Positions 55,446 through 64,000 of a stretch of DNA of 64,000 nucleotides are shown here, in pieces. The stretch lies in contig JAPEUQ010000003.1 in the NCBI GenBank assembly GCA_027946365.1, positions 1,426,001-1,490,000 of the forward strand, given 5' to 3'. The notes below the pieces were generated by a model. It was not told where the DNA came from, did no database searches, and worked only from the letters and a program-made list of their open reading frames with translations. This DNA comes from Kalmusia sp. IMI 367209. Lineage: Eukaryota; Ascomycota; Dothideomycetes; Pleosporales; Didymosphaeriaceae. Numbering within the stretch: the stretch's first letter is position 1; each line of letters opens with the position of its first letter. Both the position numbers and the translations under genes were made by a program.

Positions 55446-56250
55446 TGGAAGACGACGATGACGACGACGACCTGGATCTCCTGTGGAAACATGTGCATTG
55501 GATGATAAAACCGGGTTCTCAATTTTTGCTTTTGCACTCTTCTTGCATGTTTTGGTTCTATTTTGCTGCCCGACGTCGCGATACCCGTTCTCAGATCCTT
55601 TTGGGCTCGTGGCAGCACATGAAGTCATTTGATCAATTAGCACTGAGCGGTGGAGTTCGTTGTGCATTCGGGATGGTCTTGCATGCCATTGCATTTGGCG
55701 TCATTTTTAGGGACTCGGAGTCGATGGAGCACTAGCAGGGATCGGGGGGGCCTTTTGTACGATATATTGGTATAGCGTAGAGATGATGGATGAAAGAGAA
55801 TTCCCCCAAGAATGCGGTGTGCACAAGCAACAATGAAGCGTGCATTAGCTTTATTGGAACGTGCGCTCGACGCGGAACCAAGGCGGAGGGTCGAGAACGG
55901 CGGGACGGGCGCTGCTTGGCGGCATGACGTATGGTCAGGGACGGCTGACAGCGCGTTCGAGTGCTGCTTCTGTCGGCCGCCGATCGTTCTTGCCCACACC
56001 ACCGCGCTCTTTCACACTTCAGCGAGAGCAGGCGGGCAGTTGCGCCCTCATCCTCTCTGCCGCCTTTACGACTCCTTTCATGATTGCGATCGCTTGTCCG
56101 ATCTCTTTCCTCCTCCTTCATCCTCATACCCTACGCACCGCGCCTATTCTTATTGCTCGTTGCGGCATAATTTCTGCACAACTCGACGTTGTTTACTAAG
56201 TAGCCCACCGCATCAATTCGCCCAGGCACATCTCGATTGCACACGCCATC
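55446..56250. other. intergenic region before GDB1
   Basis: About 800 bp with no supported gene. The right end is pyrimidine-rich, as expected for a promoter. Confidence 0.4.
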
Positions 56251-59200
56251 ATGGCCACAAACCCGAAAACACAGTCTGTGTACCTGTTGCCATTGACCGA
56301 CTCAGGCGCTCCGAACGTGAAGGGACAGTACATCCTGTTGCCGCCCCCCACAGACCCCAGCTATGTTGTCAGCATTCAGATTCAGGGCACGAGTTCGATA
56401 TGTCGTGAGGGTAGCTTGTGGGTGAATATCCCCGCCAAAGGCGAGAGCTTCGACCGTGACCATTATCGAGAATACAAGTAGGCTTCCCTTGAAGTTTCTA
56501 CACCAATTTTGAGAGGCTAAAAATCCGTAGGCTCAAACCAGACTTCAATGGCACAATCAACATTGACATCCCGATCTACGAAGCCAATGCCTACTCCTTC
56601 TACACAACCTATACGCCGCTACCGCAATGGTCTTTCACTGATGTCGAGCCGACGAAACCTACACGCACGCCGACCTACTACATCGATGTATGCCCACGAC
56701 TCACGTTACATGGTGAGCAGGTGCCCATTGAATCTATCTCGTTGTTCACCTGCCTCTCCAAATTCATGGGCAGCTATCCTACCGATTGGGACAACCACCT
56801 AAAGGGCATTAGCGAGCGCGGGTACAACATGGTACACTTCACGCCACTAAACATTCGAGGCGACTCGAATTCGCCTTACAGTATCTACGACCAGCACCAC
56901 TTCGATCCCACCATATTCCCTGGTGGTGAGAAGGACATTGCCAGCCTTGTTCAGAAGATGCATAAAGACTACAACCTGCTAGCTATGACCGACGTGGTCT
57001 GGAACCATACGGCCAACAATAGCAAGTGGCTAGAGAAGCATCCCGAGGCCGGATATAATGTCGACACGGCGCCATGGCTAAGACCTGCGCTTGTCCTTGA
57101 CTCTGCACTTCTTCAATTCAGCAATCAATTGAGCTCAATCGGTCTTCCAACAAAGATCAGCAACCAGAATGATCTACTAAAAATCATGGACGGTGTGAAG
57201 ACCCGTGTGCTTGGAGAGTGCAAACTCTGGCAGTTTTACGTGGTCGATATCGAGAAGAATGCTGCCGCCATCACTCAATCATGGGTTGCTGGACAAGTAA
57301 ACTTTCCGGATGGCAGCTTTAGTGACGCTGGTCTCCGAGGACTCGACGCTGTAAAGAATTGGCCGTTAAAGCAAAAGGCTGATTGGATAGTCGATCATGC
57401 GCTTAGCGGTGGCGACAGACTCGGTGAACGCTATCGCCGTTCTGTGGATCCTGCTACCGGCGCTGCACTTCTTACTGCTCTTTTTGGACGTTACGATACC
57501 AGAACAGGCAGCACTCCCGATGAGGGTGCTGCAAACGAAGTCATTCGTCGTGTTCTGGATGAATTGAACCTCCAGTTCTATCGCGAATACGACGCCGATG
57601 CCGCTGAGATCATGGAACAACTCTTCAACCGCATCAAATACGTTCGTTTGGATGATCACGGCCCAAAATTGGGTGAGATAACGGAAAGCAGCCCACTGAT
57701 TGAACCATACTTTACGCGACTTCCTCTCAACGAGACAACGAAGAAGCACAACCCAGAAGCACTAGCCCTTGTCAACAATGGTTGGGTCTGGGCTGCAGAC
57801 GCAATGAAAGACAATGCCGGCCCTAAGTCTAGGGCATATCTAAGGCGAGAAGTCATCGTGTGGGGCGATTGTGTGAAACTTCGTTATGGATCCGGGCCAG
57901 ACGACAATCCTTTCCTTTGGGATCATATGGCGAAGTATACAAGGTTGATGGCCAAGTACTTCCAGGGCTTCCGGATCGACAATTGCCATTCAACACCCAT
58001 ACATTTGGCCAAGTATATGCTCGACCAGGCTCGCACCGTCAATCCAAACTTATTCGTGGTCGCTGAGTTATTTTCTGGATCGGAAGAGATGGATTTCAAG
58101 TTTGTCAAAGAACTTGGAATTAGTGCCCTCATCCGGGAATGCATGCAGGCGTGGAGTACACAAGAACTCAGCAGGCTTGTACATCGGCACGGAGGGGTAC
58201 CCATCGGCAGTTTCGATACTGACGAAGTATTGAACGCCGATTCCTCGGTGGCAGCAACGGGTCCAGATGGCACTCGTCGTGTCGTAAAAAAAATCAAGCA
58301 GAGCCCAGTACACGCTCTGTTCATGGATTGCACGCATGACAACGAGACACCTGCACAGAAACGTGATGCACGCGATACGCTACCTAGTGCGGCCTTGGTA
58401 GCCATGTGCTCATGCGCTACTGGTAGTGTATTCGGTTTTGACGAAGTCTATCCGGAGCTCATCGAACTGGTTCACGAGAAGAGACTATACACTTCCATCA
58501 ATTCCACCGGTAGTTCTATTAAGGCAAAGGCAGGCGAGGGTGGCATCGGCGGTGTCAGGAAGATTCTCAACCAAGTGCACTCAGAAATGGGCAAGAAAGA
58601 ATATAACGAGACATATATTCACCATGACAACGAATACATTACTGTCCACCGAGTCAATCCCCGTACCAGGAAAGGCTATTTTTTGATCGCCCACACCGCG
58701 TTCCCTGGATATGGGAACGGAAACGGCGGGTTCGGTCCTACTAATCTCCCTGGAACCCAAGCAAAGTTAATTGGGGCCTGGAACCTCGAGGTTGACAACA
58801 GTCCGCAGACGCGCACCGCTGTTATTGGCGACAAGGTTTTGCGAGGTTTACCCAGCCGTACCAAGGACCTTCAGGACGTTGTCATAGAATCACAAGGAGA
58901 TTCAACTACGATCCGAATTCCGGACCAATTTCCACCAGGAAGTATTGCACTCTTCGAAACCTGGGTTCCTTCTGCCGAACATGATGAAGGCCTCGACAAG
59001 TTTGTCACATCTGGCGCACGAGATGCATTTAGTGATTGTAGCCTCTCTGACCTCAACATCATCTTATACCGCTGCGATCCTGAAGAGCGGGATGCATCGG
59101 ACAACAGAGATGGCACGTACAACGTTCCCGGCCATGGGCCTCTAGTCTATGCTGGTCTGCAAGGCTGGTGGAGCGTATTGCGTGGTGTCGTCGATGACAA

Positions 59201-60956
59201 TAATCTCGGTCACCCAATCTGCAATCATCTCCGTGAAGGGCAATGGGCTCTAGACTACTGTGTTGGCCGATTGAAACGCATTTCAGAAAAGGAGCAGTAT
59301 CACGGTATCGCAGGACCTGCCCAGTGGCTCGAGGAGCGTTGCAATCGAATCCGCGAGATCCCTGGCTTCCTTCTACCAAGGTCTTTTGCCATGGTCATCC
59401 AAACCGCGTACAACGCCGCTGTGGACCGAGCCATTGAACTCATGGGCGAGAATATTCGCAATGGCCCGGCTTTTCTGCGCAACCTTTCGCTTGTCAGTCT
59501 CCAGATGACAGGGTTCATGAATATCACATCGCTTTGGCCTACTAAGGGTGTGCCGAGTATGGCCGCTGGTCTTCCTCATTTCGCGTACGACTGGGCTCGT
59601 TGCTGGGGTCGCGACATCTGCATCTCTGCTCGCGGTCTTCTGATGGGAACCGGCCGTTATGATGACGCGAAAGAACATATCTTGGCTTTCGCCAGTGTTC
59701 TCAAGCACGGCATGATCCCCAATCTTCTGAGCAGCGGCAAGCTTCCTCGTTATAACTCTAGAGATTCAGTGTGGTGGTTCACGCAGAACATACAGGATTA
59801 CACGAAAATCGTACCAGGTGGGCTTGATCTGCTTCAAGAAAAGGCACCCAGACGCTTCCTCCCTTACGATGACACCTGGTTCCCATACGATGATGAGCGT
59901 GCTTATTCCCAGTCTTCCACAGTCGAGGATGTAATACAGGAGATATTGCAACGCCATGCCACGGGGCTAGATTTCCGGGAATACGATGCTGGGCCGAACA
60001 TTGATAGTCAGATGAGAGATGAGGGCTTCAATATCAAGGTCCAGCCGGACTGGGAAACGGGTCTCATCTTCGGTGGCAATCAATGGAATTGTGGTACATG
60101 GATGGACAAGATGGGAGAGAGCGAGAAAGCCGGCAGCAAGGGCGTGCCTGGAACGCCTCGTGACGGTGCGCCTGTGGAGATCATCGGTCTGATGTTTAGC
60201 TGCCTTAACTGGGTGGCGAAGTTGCACGAAGAAGGCAATTACAAGTATGAGGGTGTGACGCTCGAAGGCGGCAAGAAGGCCATTTCGTTCAGAGCTTGGG
60301 CAGACAAGATCAAGGCCAACTTCGAACGTGCATTCTACGTCCCACGAACGCCCGAGGAAGACGCTAATTACGACGTCAATCCCAAAATTATCAACCGTCG
60401 CGGCATTTACAAGGATCTTTACAAGTCCGGAAAGGAGTACGAGGACTACCAGCTGCGACCGAACTTCAGTGTGGCAATGACGGTGGCGCCTGAGTTGTTC
60501 GACCCGGACCATGCACTTTACGCGCTGGAGGTAGCGGACAAGAACCTCCTTGGCCCTGTGGGCATGAAGACGCTGGATCCATCAGACTACAACTATCGTC
60601 CGTACTACATCAACAGCGAAGACTCAACAGACTTCCACACGTCCAAGGGCCGAAATTACCACCAAGGTCCCGAGTGGGGTTGGCCATTAGGATTCCACTG
60701 CCGGGCTTTGCTCAAGTTTGACCTACTACGGCGGAAGACCGCTGAAGAACGAGTGGAGAGTTACCAGCAGGTCACACGACGCATGGCCGGTATGATGAAG
60801 GCTATTGAAGAGAGCCCATGGGCAGGCTTGACAGAGCTATCGCAGAAGGACGGAGCGTACTGCGGCGACTCTTGCCCAACCCAAGCTTGGTCAGCTAGTT
60901 GCTTGATCGACGTGTTCCAAGATGCTTGGGAGTATGAGCGAGGCGAGTCGTCGTAG
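56251..60956 (+). CDS. GDB1: glycogen debranching enzyme
   Basis: Exons 56251-56477 and 56531-60956 give 1550 aa, close to yeast Gdb1 (1536). A bifunctional cytosolic enzyme with 4-alpha-glucanotransferase and amylo-1,6-glucosidase activities. Order: N-terminal domain (PF14699), GH13-like transferase with MTDVVWNHTAN (near 227), GFRIDNCHSTP (nucleophile Asp, near 556), VVAELFSGSEEMD (acid Glu, near 586) and DCTHDNETPAQ (near 676), a central domain, and the C-terminal GH133 glucosidase with WGRDICISARGLLMGTGRY (near 1100) and GPEWGWPLGF near the end. The first intron is 53 nt and everything after it is one open frame. A clean, full-length gene, which contrasts with the frameshifted POL31. Confidence 0.97.
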
Positions 60957-61286
60957 AATTGAAAGCCGATTGTGGGGTCAGTTGCTGTGGTGAACTAGTT
61001 TGGTTTTCCTCTCCGCATGATTATACCGTTTCAGACATAGAATAGATACCTTCATACCTTTGAATAGTGCTAGTCAAGTCTACTTCTTCTTTGTGTTTTG
61101 TTTGTTGACTGCTGATCGGCGGTGACGTCACGTCACTGGATCCCGCGCCTCTAGCGCGTCTTCTCCTAACCCCGACGACAAAAGTCTCCGCACAAGCGAG
61201 CCCCAGGTCCACTATTCCTGGAACAATCATCCCTACAGACGTTGATAACGTTCCTCTCCCCACATAGCCCAACTTCAGGAGCCATC
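60957..61286. promoter_or_regulatory. promoter region of the Rad5-like gene with a CRE palindrome
   Basis: 330 bp between GDB1 and the helicase gene. It contains the perfect palindrome TGACGTCA (61123-61130), immediately followed by cgtcac. ATF/CREB-type bZIP factors bind this core in fungi. It lies about 160 nt upstream of the ATG. Confidence 0.5.
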
Positions 61287-64000
61287 ATGGCACCACACAA
61301 GCGGCCGTACGATGCCGGCGGTCGCGATGGATACGGGATCTCGTTCTCGTCTAAACCCTACTCCAACGCGTCTTCATTGCAACAGCGCGCCCCAAAACTA
61401 CCACGTACAAGCTACCAGGCGCAACCTGCGCGTACACAATCGGGCTCGTCCCAGCACAACCCGCTTATTATAGACGGTGATGATGATGACGATGACAATC
61501 TTGATGACAACGATGACGGCGATGATGATGCCTCGCAAGAAGTGCAGGATGCGAGCCAGAGCTACAGTGAGACGGAGATGAGCTGGGTCCTGTATGGTGT
61601 CATCGAGACGAAGATTGTGGGAGTTAGGTACTACAACGGACATGCGACGATAGGCGAGATCGCGAAACTCCGACGCGAACCACACAATCAATATGACCGT
61701 GAGTGTACGTGCAAGCTGCAGCATACAAGGTTCTCATGCGTTCTCAGGCAACGCTATCCAAGTCCTTAACGTGAACAATGTTCAGATTGGACACATACCG
61801 AGGACGCAGGCTTCAAAGCTCACTCCGTACATTGATGGCCGGAGTCTCATTGTCGAAGCTACCATTACTGGACACAAGGAATATTACGAATGCCCGCTCA
61901 CTCTTCGACTGTACGGCACGAGCGAGCCCACTGCGCGTGCGAACCTTATCGAGCGTATGAGAGCCGACAAACTGCCTACGACGTCTTTCAGACAAGCCAC
62001 ACAGCAACAAAAGGATGAGCGGGAAAGACAGAAGCTCGCCATGCAGGCCGCTAAACGGGCAAAGAAGAAAGGGGGTGCCGTTGTAGGTGTCGCTGGGGGC
62101 CAACAATATGAGAGTGGCCTCGCAGAGTTTGCGGCTGGATCTTCGCAGAGCTTTGGGCCTGGACCCAGTCTGGACGATATTATTGGGGGCAGCGAGCGGT
62201 TTAACCCAAGAAATGTTGAGCAGTTCGTAGAGGAATTCGGCATAAAGGAGAAAGATCTGGCTGATATGCCCAAGGCCGCACAACCCAAAGCTTTGCTTAC
62301 AGAACTCCACGACTTCCAATTACAAGGTCTACACTGGTTGCTCGAGAAAGAGAGCCCTCAGCTACCTGCTGAGGGCACTAAGGACGTCGTACAATTATGG
62401 CAACGCCATCCTACCATGCGTGACGCGTTCACCCATCTGGCAACCAACTTCTCCGTCAGCAACCCTGCTCTGGCTAGTGGTGGAATTTTGGCTGATGATA
62501 TGGGCCTCGGAAAGACAATCCAGATCATTTCGCTCATCATGGCGGATCGCCAGCTCGGTCGCCGAGCACCTGACGCATGCAATGCTTCGCTAATCCTCGC
62601 GCCCGTGAGCGTAATGAGTAATTGGAGCACACAGATCAAGAAGCATATCAAAGGTGAATATGCTCTTCGCGTCATGTTCTACCACGGTAACCGAAAGCAA
62701 CCCATCACACCCAAGTCAATCGACAAATACGATGTGGTCATTAGCACCTATGACAGCGTATCCACAGAATGGCATGGGCAAAAGTCAACCAAACTTCCTA
62801 GAGCCTCTGGCGTATTCTCTGTCAAATGGCGTAGGGTCATTCTTGATGAGGGCCATAGCATCAGGAACCCAAAGGCGAAAAAGACGGTTGCCGTTTCGAA
62901 TCTAATGGCACAATCGCGGTGGGCACTTACTGGCACGCCCATCATCAACAATCTCAAGGATCTATTTTCTTTGGTCCGCTTCCTGCGCCTTTCCGGCGGT
63001 TTGGACAGTCTCGAAATTTTCAACGGCGCCATCATGCGTCCGGTTCTGCAAGGGGATGCCCGGGGTAACCGGTCGTTACAGATGCTTATGGCCGGTATTT
63101 GTCTCTGTCGCAAGAAGGAAATGTCGTTCATCGACCTGCGTCTTCCTGAGCTTGCTGAATACGTCCACAAGGTCACGCTCCTTCCGCACGAGCAAGAGAA
63201 GTATGACGCATTTGAAGCCCAGGCAAAGGGTACACTTGATCTCTACCGCCACAAAGGCGGCAGAGAGGCGTCCGATACGTACCGCCACCTCCTCGAAGTC
63301 CTGCTCCGCATGCGGCAGCTATGCAACCATTGGAAGATGATTAGCGAGGAGCGTATCGATTCCATCATGAAGCAGCTAGAAGCCGAGGGGATTGTTGACC
63401 TAACGGAAGAGAACAAATTCGCGCTCCAAAAGATGCTCCAGCTATCTATCGATTCCCAGGAAGATTGCCCTATCTGTCTCGACTCCTACAAAGACCCTGT
63501 CATCACCAAATGCGCCCACATTTTCTGCACGCCCTGCATCGAACGCGTCATTGAGACCCAACACAAGTGCCCAATGTGCCGTGCAGAACTCGATGCCCTG
63601 GCCACCACCACCGTCAAACCCTCCAAAGAAACTGCCGCCTCGTTGTCCCCAACGCAAGCGCAAATCGCCGACGAAGCATCCCTCAAGAGCAACGCCTCTA
63701 GCAAAGTTACAGCCCTCCTCTCCATCCTCAAAGCCTCCGCCAGAGATCCCACCAACAAGACAATCATCTTCTCGCAATGGACGTCCTTCCTCTCCATCTT
63801 GGAACCGCACCTCAGCGCTGCAGGCCTCACATTCACCCGCATCGACGGCAGCATGGCCGCCACCGCGCGCGACGCCGCCCTCGAGACCTTCGAGTCCTCC
63901 CCCGGCTGCACCGTTCTCCTCGCTTCCCTCTCCGTCTGCTCCGTCGGCCTCAACCTCGTTGCCGCCAACCAGGTCGTCCTCAGCGACTCGTGGTGGGCAC
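61287..64000 (+). CDS. HIRAN-SNF2-RING helicase, Rad5/HLTF family (3' truncated)
   Basis: Exon 1 is 61287-61698 and exon 2 runs from 61748 past the window edge; about 888 residues are visible. Order: a disordered start with an acidic tract (Asp-rich, about residues 66-85, coded by gat/gac repeats), a HIRAN domain (SWVLYGVIETKIVGVRYY; RNAIQVLNV across the intron; IGHIPRTQASKL), SNF2 ATPase with ADDMGLGKTIQ (motif I, near 390), VILDEGHSIRNP (DEGH in place of DEAH) and ALTGTPI, a C3HC4 RING (CPICLDSYKDPVITKCAHIF, CPMC, about 710-750), then helicase C with KTIIFSQW. This order matches Rad5/HLTF/SMARCA3, nuclear ubiquitin ligases and fork-remodelling translocases in DNA damage tolerance. Motif VI and the stop lie outside. 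Confidence 0.93.

Noticed and set aside
54785..55618. 277-codon minus-strand open frame opposite the RhoGAP gene
   Set aside because: Antisense shadow of Ser-rich coding sequence; composition follows the sense strand and no motif is present.
59967..60512. 181-codon minus-strand open frame inside GDB1
   Set aside because: Antisense to strongly conserved debranching-enzyme sequence; no family features.

Overview
The window reads as nuclear DNA of a filamentous ascomycete (Pezizomycotina; Dothideomycetes is my guess from gene style, not shown). The reasons are many short GT-AG introns (mostly 41-163 nt), a HET-domain gene, a Zn2Cys6 regulator, a fungal-type siderophore esterase, and conserved eukaryotic housekeeping genes on both strands with no operon structure. 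Exon joins were made by hand. For each gene given as a spliced model, the joined exon length is a multiple of three and family motifs run across the joins; POL31 fits only if two single C bases are discounted, and the low-confidence genes at 20.3-21.4 and 23.1-24.0 kb have no resolved model.

Left part (0-14.6 kb), mostly metabolic: a Baeyer-Villiger-type monooxygenase (-), a long empty stretch, a siderophore-type esterase (+), then a compact catabolic-looking block. That block holds an MFS sugar transporter (-), a short-chain dehydrogenase (+), a dehydroshikimate-dehydratase-like TIM barrel (+), an FMN-dependent 2-hydroxyacid oxidase (+) and the C-terminal stump of a second sugar transporter (+). 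An M50B-like membrane metalloprotease follows.

Middle (15-37 kb): a DUF3602/Par32-type GRGG-repeat protein, a 2-oxoglutarate/Fe(II) oxygenase, a tiny three-exon LYR protein matching SDH assembly factor 1, an unresolved low-complexity gene, a DAHP synthase divergent from a second dehydroshikimate-dehydratase-like gene, a secreted nucleoside hydrolase divergent from a HET gene, and a secreted Ser/Thr/Pro-rich repeat protein. A gene-poor, AT-rich stretch with a broken reading frame closes this part (34.6-37.4 kb).

Right part (37-64 kb), mainly housekeeping: DNA polymerase delta subunit 2 (with two apparent 1-nt frameshifts), a zinc alcohol dehydrogenase, a Zn2Cys6 factor, an intracellular GH3 beta-glucosidase with a PA14 insert, an AIG1/FAR-17a membrane protein with micro-exons, a C2H2-type protein, the Rab geranylgeranyltransferase beta subunit, a RhoGAP, glycogen debranching enzyme, and a HIRAN-SNF2-RING helicase of the Rad5/HLTF family that runs off the right edge.

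I found no convincing wholly new system. The most useful leads are the metabolic block with its transporter stump, the aromatic-pathway gene trio, the double frameshift in POL31, the repeat-bearing secreted protein, and the small multi-exon genes that automated annotation would probably miss.
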